Shown here in pieces: positions 1 to 8,533 of a stretch of DNA of 64,000 bases (the first letter of the stretch is position 1; each line of letters starts with the position of its first letter). The stretch comes from Basfia succiniciproducens (GTDB taxonomy: Bacteria > Pseudomonadota > Gammaproteobacteria > Enterobacterales > Pasteurellaceae): the NCBI RefSeq assembly GCF_011455875.1, contig NZ_CP015031.1:1221405-1285404 (forward strand). The letters run 5' to 3'. Both the position numbers and the translations under genes were made by a program. Under the pieces are notes generated by a model that was given only the letters and a program-made list of their open reading frames with translations, had not been told where the DNA came from and did no database searches.

Positions 1-765
1 AATCGGAATTTGGGTTAAAATAGCGCTTACTTTAGACACTTCCCAACGATCTAACGCTTCGGCATAGCAACCATAGGCAATGATCGTATTCACACCGGAA
101 AAAACAAGACATACAAGCTGAAAACCGTCTAATTGATATATTTGCTTGATGTCCGCATTTGGGAAGAAAACAAGAGTACAGCCGATATATATCATCAATA
201 AAATTTGTTGAGAACTTAAATGAGAAAGCAATACTTTCTGTACTATCGCATAAATCACCCAAACAAAACTTGATGCAATAACCATCACCACACCTTTAAA
301 ATAAGTATTCAACTGTAAAAAATCGTCTAAACGCTCATTAAAGAATAAGATTAATCCGAGTGATAATACGGCGAGTCCAATCTTTTGATGACGCGCCATT
401 TTTTCTTTAAAAATCAATACACCGGCGAATAACATCATAAAAGAAGATAACGGGCTGAGTACTTGGCTGGTTGTCGGCGGAATATACTTTAAAGCTAAAT
501 TATACAAATAAAAATTAACGGATAATCCCGCTATGGCAAGCAGGAGTAACAAAGTATTTTTAGGCGAAATCCGTTTAAAAGTAAAAAATTTGCCGCTAAA
601 ACAAAGCAATAAGAGTACGCCAATCGCAGATAAAACAAACCTGTACCAAACGGAAGTTTGAATATCCATAACCTTCACTACCTGTTGCACAAAAAGAGGT
701 AATGAACTCCACATACAGGCGGCAATCAGCCCGAATAGAAAACCTAATAAGGGTTGCTGTTTCAT
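1..765 (-). CDS. EamA-type drug/metabolite transporter permease (partial, C-terminus off the left edge)
   Basis: Inner-membrane permease of the EamA/DMT superfamily; the substrate is unknown. From ATG at 765 the frame stays open for 255 codons to the window edge, so the C-terminal end is missing. The translation is a run of hydrophobic helices separated by short basic loops. The first EamA repeat covers about residues 5-140 and contains PPTTSQVLSPLSSFMM, a stretch typical of the family; a second repeat starts near residue 150. It lies downstream of rplU-rpmA on the same strand but after a terminator, so it is probably transcribed separately or by read-through. In H. influenzae a membrane gene of this type sits between rpmA and obgE. 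Family assignment is firm, function is not. Confidence 0.85.
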   Translation of the reverse strand, partial: MKQQPLLGFLFGLIAACMWSSLPLFVQQVVKVMDIQTSVWYRFVLSAIGVLLLLCFSGKFFTFKRISPKNTLLLLLAIAGLSVNFYLYNLALKYIPPTTSQVLSPLSSFMMLFAGVLIFKEKMARHQKIGLAVLSLGLILFFNERLDDFLQLNTYFKGVVMVIASSFVWVIYAIVQKVLLSHLSSQQILLMIYIGCTLVFFPNADIKQIYQLDGFQLVCLVFSGVNTIIAYGCYAEALDRWEVSKVSAILTQIPI

Positions 766-849
766 ATATTCACGAAGAATTCTTCAGTTAACTGTTTAAT
801 TTATAAGTAAAAATCCACTCTTTTAGAAGGTGTTTTTTAGTCAACAATA

Positions 850-879
850 AAAATGCCCCACATACTTGTGGGGCATTTT
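850..879 (-). terminator. Terminator after rpmA
   Basis: Perfect 13-bp inverted repeat (AAAATGCCCCACA, 4-nt loop, TGTGGGGCATTTT) just past the rpmA stop. The stem ends in a T run on the minus strand, so it reads as a Rho-independent terminator of the rplU-rpmA operon. Confidence 0.85.
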
Positions 880-915
880 AAATTTCATCTATTTGAAATT
901 AATACGTCGCGTTAA

Positions 916-1173
916 TTATTCAGTAACGATGCTTACGTATTTACGGCTTTTTTCGCCTTTCACTTCAAATTTTACTTTACCGTCTGCAGTTGCAAATAAA
1001 GTATGGTCACGACCCATACCTACATTGCTACCGGCATGGAATTTAGTACCACGTTGACGAACGATAATGCTACCTGCTAACACGGATTCGCCACCGAAAC
1101 GTTTAACACCAAGGCGTTTAGCTTCAGAATCACGACCGTTACGAGTTGAACCACCAGCTTTTTTAGTTGCCAT
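916..1173 (-). CDS. rpmA: 50S ribosomal protein L27
   Basis: Large-subunit protein L27, 85 residues, the normal length. The N-terminus [19 protein letters not shown] is the flexible tail that reaches towards the peptidyl transferase centre; the conserved [13 protein letters not shown] and GRDHTLFA segments follow. The start is fixed by a GGAG-type ribosome binding site about 8 nt upstream. It lies 20 bp downstream of rplU, the nearly universal L21-L27 pair, and the terminator beyond it ends the transcription unit. Nothing unusual. Confidence 0.98.
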   Translation of the reverse strand: MATKKAGGSTRNGRDSEAKRLGVKRFGGESVLAGSIIVRQRGTKFHAGSNVGMGRDHTLFATADGKVKFEVKGEKSRKYVSIVTE

Positions 1174-1193
1174 CTACTTGATCTCCTCTGAAA

Positions 1194-1505
1194 TTATGCT
1201 TGAATCCCAGTGATTTTCACTTCTGTGAACCACTGACGATGACCTTGCTGTTTACGACTGTGTTTACGACGACGGAATTTAACGATTTTGATTTTATCGC
1301 CACGACCTTGCGCCACAACTTCAGCCACTACTTTCGCGCCAGTAACTACTGGTGCACCAATTTTAACATCTTCACCGTTAACGACCATCAACACTGAATC
1401 GAATTCAACCGTTTCACCGGTTGCTTTTTCAAGTTTCTCTAAACGAACAACTTGACCTTCGCTTACACGGTGTTGTTTACCGCCACTTTGGAAAACTGCG
1501 TACAT
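1194..1505 (-). CDS. rplU: 50S ribosomal protein L21
   Basis: Large-subunit protein L21, which binds 23S rRNA. I use the ATG at 1505, giving 103 residues starting [14 protein letters not shown], the family's standard N-terminus; a GGAG motif sits 5 nt before it. The same frame extends 17 codons further upstream, but that would add a non-conserved leader. The C-terminal basic block ([14 protein letters not shown], about residues 74-87) is the rRNA-binding signature. First gene of the rplU-rpmA operon, divergent from ispB as in other gammaproteobacteria. Confidence 0.97.
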   Translation of the reverse strand: MYAVFQSGGKQHRVSEGQVVRLEKLEKATGETVEFDSVLMVVNGEDVKIGAPVVTGAKVVAEVVAQGRGDKIKIVKFRRRKHSRKQQGHRQWFTEVKITGIQA

Positions 1506-1552
1506 AAATACTCCGCTATACCTTGCGCTTATAATGTCTCTGCATTTTATGC

Positions 1553-1581
1553 GCATTAAAAATCATTTAAATAGGTCGCAA
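1553..1581 (-). promoter_or_regulatory. Candidate promoter of rplU-rpmA
   Basis: On the minus strand a TTGCGA -35 element (1576-1581) is followed after 17 bp by TAATGC (1553-1558). The predicted start lies about 40 nt upstream of the L21 start codon. Both hexamers match sigma-70 consensus at four positions each, so this is plausible but not proven. Confidence 0.45.
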
Positions 1582-1739
1582 ATTCTACGGAAAAACTCCC
1601 TTGATAGCAAGCTCTAATTTGCAATAATATGAAAAAATTCTTTATTTGAGCAAAATTGCATTGTTTGCTTTCAGAATTGAAAGAAAATCGGGTAAAATCA
1701 ACCGCACTTTTCCTATTTAATTACATAAAGAATTGCATA

Positions 1740-2732
1740 ATGACCACCACAAACAATTTAATGGATATAAAAACCATCCAAGCGCTCGTTAGCGACGATA
1801 TGCAAAAAGTCAACGAAGAAATTCTAGCACAACTCAATTCGGACGTCCCGTTAATTAATCAACTCGGCTATTATATTATTCACAGCGGCGGAAAACGCAT
1901 TCGCCCGATGATCGCCAACCTTGCGGCAAAAGCCTTAAATTATCAGGATAACAAGCATATTACCTGCGCCGCTTTTATTGAATTTTTACATACGGCGACT
2001 CTTTTGCACGATGATGTGGTGGACGAATCCGATATGCGCCGCGGCAATCCTACCGCGAATGCCGAATTCGGTAATGCCGCCAGTGTGCTAGTGGGCGATT
2101 ATATGCATACCCGTTCTTTCCAAATGATGACCGAACTCGGTTCTTTGCGCATTTTGCAAGTGATGTCTGCGGCGACCAATGTAATTGCGGAAGGCGAAGT
2201 CCAACAGTTAATGAACGTACGTGATCCCGATACCACCGAGCAAAACTATATGAAGGTCATTTACAGCAAAACAGCCCGCTTATTTGAAGTTTCCACTCAA
2301 ACGGTGGCGATTTTGGCCGATGCCGGCGCCGCAATTGAAGAAGGATTGCAAAATTACGGCCGTTATTTAGGCACGGCGTTTCAGTTAGTGGATGATATTC
2401 TGGATTACAGCGCCAATGCGGCAACCTTAGGTAAAAACATCGGTGACGATTTAGCCGAAGGTAAACCGACACTGCCGTTGCTACACGCAATGCGCCACGG
2501 TAACCCGCAACAAGCCGAGCTTATCCGCAATATCATTTTGCAAGGAGGTAATCGTGATGCCTTAGATGAAGTCCTGACAATTATGCACGAACATAAATCT
2601 CTGGATTATGCAATGGAACATGCCAAACAGGAAGCGCAAAAAGCGGTTGACGCCCTTGCGCCGTTACCTGACAACATTTACAAACGAGCAATGATTTCCC
2701 TTGCTTATCTTTCGGTCGATCGAGCCTACTAA
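1740..2732 (+). CDS. ispB: Octaprenyl diphosphate synthase
   Basis: Trans-prenyltransferase that extends farnesyl diphosphate with isopentenyl diphosphate to make the octaprenyl side chain of ubiquinone and menaquinone. I use the ATG at 1740 (330 residues), which matches the family length; the open frame begins 28 codons earlier but that part is not conserved and contains an uptake signal. The two aspartate-rich motifs that bind Mg-diphosphate are present: DDVVD at residues 91-95 and DDILD at 218-222, with GGKRIRP at 50-56. Divergent from rplU and followed by a terminator hairpin, then queH, as in H. influenzae. A quinone with a long tail is needed by the fumarate reductase encoded further along. 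Confidence 0.96.
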   Translation: MTTTNNLMDIKTIQALVSDDMQKVNEEILAQLNSDVPLINQLGYYIIHSGGKRIRPMIANLAAKALNYQDNKHITCAAFIEFLHTATLLHDDVVDESDMRRGNPTANAEFGNAASVLVGDYMHTRSFQMMTELGSLRILQVMSAATNVIAEGEVQQLMNVRDPDTTEQNYMKVIYSKTARLFEVSTQTVAILADAGAAIEEGLQNYGRYLGTAFQLVDDILDYSANAATLGKNIGDDLAEGKPTLPLLHAMRHGNPQQAELIRNIILQGGNRDALDEVLTIMHEHKSLDYAMEHAKQEAQKAVDALAPLPDNIYKRAMISLAYLSVDRAY

Positions 2733-2744
2733 TTTTTTATCCGT

Positions 2745-2763
2745 AGGACACAATTTGTGTCCT
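2745..2763 (+). terminator. Terminator after ispB
   Basis: Near-perfect palindrome AGGACACAATTTGTGTCCT followed by TTTT, 13 bp past the ispB stop. It reads as a Rho-independent terminator between ispB and queH. Confidence 0.75.
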
Positions 2764-2792
2764 TTTCTATTTTAGCTATTTAGTGAAACCTT

Positions 2793-3533
2793 ATGACAGA
2801 CGATATTAATGAAATTGTGAAAAGTGCGGTAAATTTTCAGCGAATTTCACAAAAAAAACAAAACGCGCGGAAAGATCCGAACGCCCCTTATGTGCGTCCT
2901 AAACTTGAACTGCCCGAAGGGCACAATAAACTTTTGCTGCACACTTGCTGCGCGCCTTGTTCCGGCGAAATAATCGCTGCGGTGAAAGCTTCTGACGTGC
3001 AATTTACAATCTTCTTCTACAACCCGAATATTCACCCTCATCGCGAATATTTAATCCGAAAAGATGAAAACAAACGCTTTGCGGATAAAAATAATATTCC
3101 TTTTATTGATGCGGATTATGATCGCGACGAATGGTTCAAACGTACCAAAGGACTGGAACATGAACCGGAACGCGGCGCCCGATGCACCAAATGTTTCGAT
3201 ATGCGACTGGAACGTACCGCACTTTATGCCCATGAAAACGGATTTCCGGTGATCGCCACCAGCCTCGGCATTTCACGCTGGAAAAATCAGGAACAGGTTT
3301 ATGATTGCGGTAGACGTGCCGCCGCCCGATATGAAGACGTAATTTTCTGGGATTTCAACTGGCGTAAAGACGGCGGTTCCGCACGTTCCGACAAACTGCG
3401 AAAAGAAGAACGTTTTTATAAGCAGGAATACTGCGGTTGCGTATATTCATTACGGGATACCAATAAATGGCGGGAGTCCAGAGGTTTGGGCAAAATCGAA
3501 ATCGGTACGGTTTATTATTCCGTTGATGAATAA
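2793..3533 (+). CDS. queH: Epoxyqueuosine reductase QueH
   Basis: Metal-dependent epoxyqueuosine reductase of the QueH (formerly DUF208) family, performing the last step of queuosine synthesis in the tRNA wobble position; it is not homologous to QueG. The 246-residue protein shows the family's cysteine pattern: a vicinal pair in [12 protein letters not shown] (C52, C53), C131 and C134 in [11 protein letters not shown], and C214 and C216 in QEYCGCVYS. These bind an iron-sulfur cluster and a metal in characterised members. The N-terminal ~40 residues are less conserved. An uptake signal lies inside the coding region near 2821. Its position next to ispB matches H. influenzae. Confidence 0.9.
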   Translation: MTDDINEIVKSAVNFQRISQKKQNARKDPNAPYVRPKLELPEGHNKLLLHTCCAPCSGEIIAAVKASDVQFTIFFYNPNIHPHREYLIRKDENKRFADKNNIPFIDADYDRDEWFKRTKGLEHEPERGARCTKCFDMRLERTALYAHENGFPVIATSLGISRWKNQEQVYDCGRRAAARYEDVIFWDFNWRKDGGSARSDKLRKEERFYKQEYCGCVYSLRDTNKWRESRGLGKIEIGTVYYSVDE

Positions 3534-3534
3534 G

Positions 3535-3583
3535 CCCCCCTCAGTCACTACGTGACAGCTCCCCCCATAAAGGTGGGAGCGAA
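3535..3583 (+). repeat. Left arm of a long inverted repeat bounding a repeat block
   Basis: A 49-bp sequence starting one base after the queH stop. Its reverse complement recurs at 4036-4082 with only a 2-nt indel (an extra AT). Within the arm are two hairpins: GTCAC-TAC-GTGAC, and GCTCCCCCC paired with GGTGGGAGC around ATAAA. Confidence 0.9.
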
Positions 3584-4035
3584 TTTGATATGCCAATTGA
3601 GTTAATTATTCTGTCAATAAGTGTGCTATACGATAGCACGGTTTTCTAATAAGTTTGATACGTGAGAACACGTCGGAAACACGCGCTATCCGAGAACGAT
3701 ATTTTTATAAAGTGCGGTAGAAATTTGGCGAAATTCGATTTAGTAACATATAAAAAATGAATTAAATATCACCTCGGATTTTGCGCCCGCCTTTATGGAA
3801 GCTATCACCGCCTTATCTGCGCAAATAGGCTTGAATTTCGCTCTTATCTTTAATGAGAGCTGCCATGCCATCCTCTTATCTGCGTAAATAGAATTTGGTT
3901 TCGCTCCCACCTTTATGGGGCGGGGAACTGCCACGCCGCCATCTTATCTGCGTAAATAAAATTAGGTTTCGCTCCCGCCCTTATGGGGCAGGGAACTGCC
4001 ACACCGCCATCTTATTTGTGTAAATAGAATTAGGT
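3584..4035. repeat. Non-coding repeat block between queH and proA with 68-bp tandem units
   Basis: The interior of the inverted repeat. At the right are two full 68-bp tandem units (3903-3970 and 3971-4038), each starting GCTCCC and ending GGTTTC, which differ at a handful of positions. To their left are two more diverged copies (about 3840-3902 and 3784-3839). The left half holds an uptake signal (near 3711) and a GTGCTAT-ACG-ATAGCAC hairpin near 3623-3639, and no clear repeat. A 64-codon open frame can be read across it on the minus strand, but its sequence is only the repeats translated, so I do not call it a gene. The block lies between the 3' ends of convergent genes. Confidence 0.8.
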
Positions 4036-4082
4036 TTCGCTCCCACCTTTGGGGGGAGCTGTCACGTAGTGACTGAGGGGGG
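4036..4082 (-). repeat. Right arm of the long inverted repeat
   Basis: A 47-bp sequence matching the complement of 3535-3583 except for one 2-nt indel. It is also the start of a fifth tandem unit (TTCGCTCCCACCTTT), so the tandem units and the terminal arm share sequence. It ends 12 bp before the proA stop codon. Confidence 0.9.
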
Positions 4083-4094
4083 AAAAATAACTCC

Positions 4095-5354
4095 TTAGGC
4101 TCTTGAAGTGTAATCCCCCACGCAAACCCATTTATAAGTAGTTAATGCTTCCAACCCCATCGGGCCTCTCGCATGCAATTTTTGCGTACTCACGGCGACT
4201 TCGGCGCCAAGTCCGAACTGACCGCCGTCGGTAAATCTGGTGCTGGCATTCACATAAACCGCCGCTGCATCCACTTGCGCTACAAACTGATTAGCGAGTT
4301 TTTGCGACTCCGTTAAAATACTCTCCGAATGCTCGCTGCCGTATTCCCGAATATGTTCAACCGCTTCCTCAATGCCTTTTACGATAACCACGTTCAAATC
4401 ATAAGTCAGCCATTCGTTACGTAACTGTTGCTCGGTTACCGGCTTAACATCGGCACTTACGCCTTGCAAAATAGAAAGTGCGGTAGAATCCGCATGAAAT
4501 TTTACCTCTTTTGTTTTCAATCGGCGGGCAAGTTTCGGCAAAAATTCTTCGGCGATACTTTCTTGCACCAATAAGGTTTCAACCGTATTACAAGTACTTG
4601 GGCGTTGCGTTTTCGCGTTTTCAATCACCGCCAGCGATCGGTCTTGATCCGCACTTTGTTCCACAAAAATATGACAAACACCGATGCCGCCGACAATCAC
4701 CGGAATGCTGGAGTTATCCCGGCAAAGCGCCTGTAATCCGGCACCGCCGCGGGGAATAATCATGTCCACATATTTATCTAAATGCAGCAATTCCATAACC
4801 AGTGCGCGATCAGGATCGGTAATCGCCTGTACCGCCATTTCTGGTAGCCCTGCCTGTTGCAAGGCATTTTGTACCACTTCCACTAAAATTTTATTGGAAT
4901 GCTGCGTTTCCTTTCCGCCGCGCAGGATCACCGCATTACCGGTTTTCAGGCAGAGACTCGCCACATCAATAGTCACATTCGGACGGGCTTCATAAATCGT
5001 GCCGATAACACCCAGCGGAGTACGGATTCGTTCTAACTTCAAACCGCTGTCCAACACGCCGCCGTCAATAATTTTACCGACCGGATCCGCTAAGGAAATC
5101 ACATGGCGGACATCATCGGCAATGCCGGTCAAACGCTCTTTTGTTAACAGCAGACGATCAATAATGGATTCGGATAAACCGTTTTCCCGGGCCGCCTGAA
5201 TATCCTTGGCGTTTTCCGCTAAAATGCGTTCCTGTTGAGCTTCCAACCGTTCAGCGATTAATGCCAAAGCGTGGTTTTTCTCTTGTTGGGAAAGTTGAGA
5301 AAGCGCAAAAGCCGCTTGTTTAGCCCGCTTTCCCATTTGAATTAAATCTGTCAT
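4095..5354 (-). CDS. proA: Gamma-glutamyl phosphate reductase (glutamate-5-semialdehyde dehydrogenase)
   Basis: NADPH-dependent reduction of glutamyl-5-phosphate to glutamate semialdehyde, the second step of proline synthesis. 419 residues, the normal length, with an aldehyde-dehydrogenase fold. The catalytic cysteine is C255 in [12 protein letters not shown]; the [14 protein letters not shown] (about 115-128) and AVILRGGKE (141-149) segments are characteristic. Start at ATG 5354, 8 bp after the upstream UPF0126 gene, so the two probably form an operon, as in H. influenzae. proB is not in the window. An uptake signal lies inside the gene near 4476. Confidence 0.97.
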   Translation of the reverse strand: MTDLIQMGKRAKQAAFALSQLSQQEKNHALALIAERLEAQQERILAENAKDIQAARENGLSESIIDRLLLTKERLTGIADDVRHVISLADPVGKIIDGGVLDSGLKLERIRTPLGVIGTIYEARPNVTIDVASLCLKTGNAVILRGGKETQHSNKILVEVVQNALQQAGLPEMAVQAITDPDRALVMELLHLDKYVDMIIPRGGAGLQALCRDNSSIPVIVGGIGVCHIFVEQSADQDRSLAVIENAKTQRPSTCNTVETLLVQESIAEEFLPKLARRLKTKEVKFHADSTALSILQGVSADVKPVTEQQLRNEWLTYDLNVVIVKGIEEAVEHIREYGSEHSESILTESQKLANQFVAQVDAAAVYVNASTRFTDGGQFGLGAEVAVSTQKLHARGPMGLEALTTYKWVCVGDYTSRA

Positions 5355-5362
5355 AAAAACCT

Positions 5363-6046
5363 CTATTTTTCTTTATATTTACGTCTTTTCGGTAATCTCG
5401 GCATTATTTCTTTCGGCGACATTTCTTCTTCATGATAATCAAATACCGGGAATCCCCAACTGAAATAAATGGCGAGCAAGCGGAAAATAAATCCGACCGT
5501 CAGCGTAATCATTACGGTTAAATTAATTGATAACCCTAAATGCTGTAATCCAATATAGAGACAAGCGGTAAAAAAGGCAATAAAGGCATAAAGTTCTTTT
5601 TGGAAAATTAACGGAATCCGGTTACATAAAATATCTCGCAATACACCGCCAAAGGCACCGGTTAAAATCGCCGAAATGGAAGCGACTGTCAAACCAAACC
5701 CCATATCTAACGCAATTTGCGTACCAAAAATAGAAAATAAAATCAGCCCCAGCCCGTCTAACACAAGAAAAACCGTCCGAAACGAGCGGTTAAAGTGAGT
5801 AATTAAAGGTGCAATAAATATAGTGGCGAGTGCCGTAATAGCCACAATTAACACCCAATGAGGGTTGGCGATAAAATTTACCGGGTAATTGCCGAGAATA
5901 ATATCCCGCATTAAACCGCCCCCTAACGCCGGCATAAATGCAATCACGATCACCCCGAAAATATCCATTTTCTCCCGTCCGGCAGAAAGCGCGCCGGTCA
6001 TCGCTTCGACGATAAGCCCGATATAAAAAAGAACCTCTAATAACAT
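5363..6046 (-). CDS. UPF0126/TRIC-type membrane protein
   Basis: Inner-membrane protein of 227 residues made of two copies of a three-helix unit, the UPF0126 family, related to trimeric intracellular cation channels. Each half carries a glycine-rich signature near a charged pair: [11 protein letters not shown] (about residues 38-48) and [13 protein letters not shown] (131-143), the repeated G-G-x-x-R-D-I motif of the family. The tail after about residue 205 is polar and lysine-rich. The physiological role is not settled; glycine uptake has been proposed for some members. It lies immediately upstream of proA on the same strand. Confidence 0.85.
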   Translation of the reverse strand: MLLEVLFYIGLIVEAMTGALSAGREKMDIFGVIVIAFMPALGGGLMRDIILGNYPVNFIANPHWVLIVAITALATIFIAPLITHFNRSFRTVFLVLDGLGLILFSIFGTQIALDMGFGLTVASISAILTGAFGGVLRDILCNRIPLIFQKELYAFIAFFTACLYIGLQHLGLSINLTVMITLTVGFIFRLLAIYFSWGFPVFDYHEEEMSPKEIMPRLPKRRKYKEK

Positions 6047-6222
6047 AATTTTTTTATTTTTAAGCGGAAAAAGAGAAACACATTCTAGCTGAAATACGAC
6101 GTATTATGTAGCGTTAAAACACAATAATTTAAACCGTATTCATAAAATTAAAAGGCGCTAATTAGAAACGACAAATTGTCTGTAATATCGCCATTTTATT
6201 TTCCTTTTCGCTCATTTTCTTA

Positions 6223-6268
6223 TTTTGTGATACCGCTAACAGAATTATTTTTCTCTTTCGCTTATAGT
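6223..6268 (+). promoter_or_regulatory. Candidate CRP-dependent promoter of dhaKLM
   Basis: A CRP-like box TGTGA-TACCGC-TAACA (core 6226-6241, centre 6233.5) lies 21 bp before a TATAGT -10 hexamer (6263-6268). The implied start near 6275 puts the box at -41.5, the class II position. The first half-site is perfect, the second 4 of 5. Confidence 0.55.
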
Positions 6269-6305
6269 CTCTTCATCTTAAACCAGTAATGAAGGAAGAT
6301 ATGGT

Positions 6306-7376
6306 ATGAAAAAACTCATTAACTCCGTTGAAACCGTCCTTGACGAACAATTACAAGGATTGGCAAAGTCTCATCCTCAATTAGTATTAAATACCGAACC
6401 CGTTTATGTTCGCCGTGCCGATGCGCCGGTAGCGGGTAAAGTCGCAATTATTTCCGGCGGCGGTAGCGGCCATGAACCGATGCACGCAGGTTTTGTGGGT
6501 GAAGGTATGTTAGACGGCGCTTGCCCGGGGGCAATTTTCACCTCGCCGACACCGGATCAAATGATGGAATGCGCCATGGCGGTTGACAGCGGCGAAGGCG
6601 TTTTGTTGCTGATAAAAAATTATACCGGCGACGTATTAAATTTCGAAACGGCTACGGAACTGTTAGCGGATATGGGCAATCAGGTGGCAACGGTTTTAGT
6701 TGATGATGATGTGGCGGTAAAAGACAGTTTATACACCGCCGGTCGTCGCGGCGTCGCCAACACCGTTATTATGGAAAAATTATTAGGTGCCGCCGCCGAT
6801 AAAGGCTACAACCTCAGCCAACTGGCGGAACTTGGTTACAAACTCAATAATCAAGGGCATTCTCTCGGCATCGCATTAGGCGCCTGCACCGTACCGGCGG
6901 CCGGTAAACCTTCATTTACCTTAGCCGAAAACGAAATGGAATTCGGCGTAGGTATTCACGGCGAACCTGGCATTGAACGCCGTCCTTTCGAAAATCTGGA
7001 TAAAACCGTTCAACAAATGTTCGACACCATAATTGAAAACGGCAACTACGAGCGCAAAATGCGCCGCTGGGATTGCCAAGCCAATCAATGGAATGAAGTA
7101 ACCGAACAAAAACAAGCCCTGCAACCGGGCGATCGCGTTATTGCCTTGGTGAATAATTTAGGATCCGTTCCGCTTTCCGAATTATACGGCGTATATAACA
7201 AATTAACCGAATGTTGTGAAAAATTCGGCTTGACCATTGAACGCAATCTAATCGGCTCTTACTGTACCTCATTAGATATGCAGGGCATGTCCGTCACCCT
7301 ATTGAAAGTGGACGATGAAATTCTTTCGCTTTGGGACGCACCGGTAAATACGCCGGCATTGCGTTGGGGAAAATAG
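6306..7376 (+). CDS. dhaK: PTS-dependent dihydroxyacetone kinase, substrate-binding subunit DhaK
   Basis: Binds dihydroxyacetone covalently and receives phosphate from DhaL-ADP, giving dihydroxyacetone phosphate. 356 residues. The conserved GGGSGHEPMHAGFVG motif is at residues 51-65 and the hemiaminal-forming histidine is H218 in GVGIHGEPG, the same number as in E. coli. A strong ribosome binding site (GAAGGAAG) precedes the ATG at 6306. First gene of dhaK-dhaL-dhaM with gaps of 20 and 8 bp. No DhaR-type regulator or glycerol dehydrogenase lies nearby; the CRP-like box upstream is the only control signal I see. Two uptake signals lie in the following dhaL gene. Confidence 0.97.
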   Translation: MKKLINSVETVLDEQLQGLAKSHPQLVLNTEPVYVRRADAPVAGKVAIISGGGSGHEPMHAGFVGEGMLDGACPGAIFTSPTPDQMMECAMAVDSGEGVLLLIKNYTGDVLNFETATELLADMGNQVATVLVDDDVAVKDSLYTAGRRGVANTVIMEKLLGAAADKGYNLSQLAELGYKLNNQGHSLGIALGACTVPAAGKPSFTLAENEMEFGVGIHGEPGIERRPFENLDKTVQQMFDTIIENGNYERKMRRWDCQANQWNEVTEQKQALQPGDRVIALVNNLGSVPLSELYGVYNKLTECCEKFGLTIERNLIGSYCTSLDMQGMSVTLLKVDDEILSLWDAPVNTPALRWGK

Positions 7377-7396
7377 TTTAAAGCAAGGAGAAGTAT

Positions 7397-8023
7397 ATGG
7401 CTTTAACCAAACAACAAATTTTACAATGGCTGGAAAATTGCAATCGGACATTCAACGAACGGCGGGATTATCTGACCGAATTAGACACGGCAATCGGCGA
7501 CGGCGACCACGGGCTGAATATGCAACGGGGTTTCAGTAAAGTAATGGATAAACTTCCGACTATCAAAGATAAAGATATCGGGACGATTTTAAAAAACGTC
7601 GGTATGACTTTGCTTTCGCAAGTGGGCGGCGCAAGCGGTCCGCTTTACGGTACTTTTTTCATTAAGGGGGCGCAAAGTGCGGTCGGAAAAGAAGAAATTT
7701 CTTTTGAAGAACTCGTTCAAGTGCTAAAAGACGGCGTTGCCGGTATTGTTTCGCGCGGGCATGCCGAACTCGGCGACAAAACCATGTGCGATGTATGGCT
7801 GCCGGTTGTCAACCAGCTGGAACAGGAGGACGGTAATCAACCTCTTGATGCGCTATTGAAAAGTGCGGTCGAAAAAGCCAATATTTCCTTGCAGGCGACT
7901 ATTCCGCTTATCGCTAAAAAAGGGCGTGCCAGCTATTTGGCGGAACGTAGCGCCGGGCATCAGGATCCGGGCGCCACGTCCACCACTTATATGCTCGAAG
8001 CCTTATATAATGCGGTGAAATAG
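7397..8023 (+). CDS. dhaL: Dihydroxyacetone kinase ADP-binding subunit DhaL
   Basis: Carries tightly bound ADP-Mg as a phosphate shuttle: it is re-phosphorylated by DhaM and passes phosphate to dihydroxyacetone on DhaK. 208 residues. The Mg-binding aspartates are D30, D35 and D37 in ELDTAIGDGDHG, identical in numbering to E. coli DhaL. GRASYLAERSAGHQDPGA near the C-terminus is the nucleotide-binding lid. It starts 20 bp after dhaK with a GGAG site. Two uptake signals fall in frame; the one at 7860 encodes KSAV. Confidence 0.97.
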   Translation: MALTKQQILQWLENCNRTFNERRDYLTELDTAIGDGDHGLNMQRGFSKVMDKLPTIKDKDIGTILKNVGMTLLSQVGGASGPLYGTFFIKGAQSAVGKEEISFEELVQVLKDGVAGIVSRGHAELGDKTMCDVWLPVVNQLEQEDGNQPLDALLKSAVEKANISLQATIPLIAKKGRASYLAERSAGHQDPGATSTTYMLEALYNAVK

Positions 8024-8031
8024 GAGAGATT

Positions 8032-8442
8032 ATGGTTAATCTGGTTATTGTTTCACATAGCAAAAAACTGGCCGACGGCGTTGCCGAATTGGCGGGTCAA
8101 ATGGTAACCGGCGGTTGCAAAATCGCCGTAGCCGCCGGTATCGACGATGAAGAAAACCCCATCGGCACCGATGCGGTAAAAATCATGAGCGCAATCGAAG
8201 AGGTATTCAGCGCCGACGGCGTAGTCATTCTGGTTGACTTGGGCAGCGCCATTTTAAGTGCAGAAACCGCATTAGATTTGCTGGATCCGGAAATTGCCGA
8301 AAAAGTGGCAATAAGCTATGCGCCTCTTGTCGAAGGCGCATTAGCCGCCGCCGTTTCCGCTTCTACCGGAGACGATTTACAAACCGTACTAGCCGAGGCA
8401 AAAGCCGCAGGCGATTTGAAATTACAACAGGAAAACAAATAG
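8032..8442 (+). CDS. dhaM: DhaM, single-domain EIIA phosphotransfer subunit
   Basis: Phosphohistidine carrier linking the PTS to dihydroxyacetone kinase. 136 residues consisting only of the mannose-type EIIA domain; the phosphorylated residue should be H9 in LVIVSHSKKLADG. The GGCKIAVAAGIDD and VILVDLGSAILSAE segments are family hallmarks. E. coli DhaM is about 470 residues because it fuses HPr and a partial EI domain; here those are absent, as in Lactococcus, so general HPr must supply phosphate. Last gene of the operon, 8 bp after dhaL, followed by a terminator. Confidence 0.93.
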   Translation: MVNLVIVSHSKKLADGVAELAGQMVTGGCKIAVAAGIDDEENPIGTDAVKIMSAIEEVFSADGVVILVDLGSAILSAETALDLLDPEIAEKVAISYAPLVEGALAAAVSASTGDDLQTVLAEAKAAGDLKLQQENK

Positions 8443-8491
8443 TAAAAAGTGCGGTCAAAAATCACAAAATTTTTAAACACTTCAAAAAAAC

Positions 8492-8513
8492 AACCGCACT
8501 TTTTAGTGCGGTT
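8492..8513. terminator. Bidirectional terminator between dhaM and lyxK
   Basis: AACCGCACT-TTTT-AGTGCGGTT hairpin whose stem contains an uptake-signal core. On the minus strand it is followed by GTTTTTTT, so it best serves lyxK; another uptake signal at 8447 lies on the dhaM side. Confidence 0.75.
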
Positions 8514-8533
8514 ATCTTTAATATTTCATGCCA

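Noticed and set aside
3740-3934. A 64-codon open frame on the minus strand inside the repeat block
   Set aside because: Its sequence is the tandem units translated; the units change frame relative to it, there is no ribosome site and no resemblance to a protein family.
4684-4995. Open frame of 103 codons opposite proA, and similar long frames opposite other genes
   Set aside because: They are complementary-strand shadows of strongly conserved genes with no ribosome sites and no recognisable protein features.
8447-8513. Repeated AAGTGCGGT motifs as part of a CRISPR or other repeat array
   Set aside because: The copies are spread throughout the window in both orientations without regular spacing, the pattern of Pasteurellaceae DNA uptake signals.
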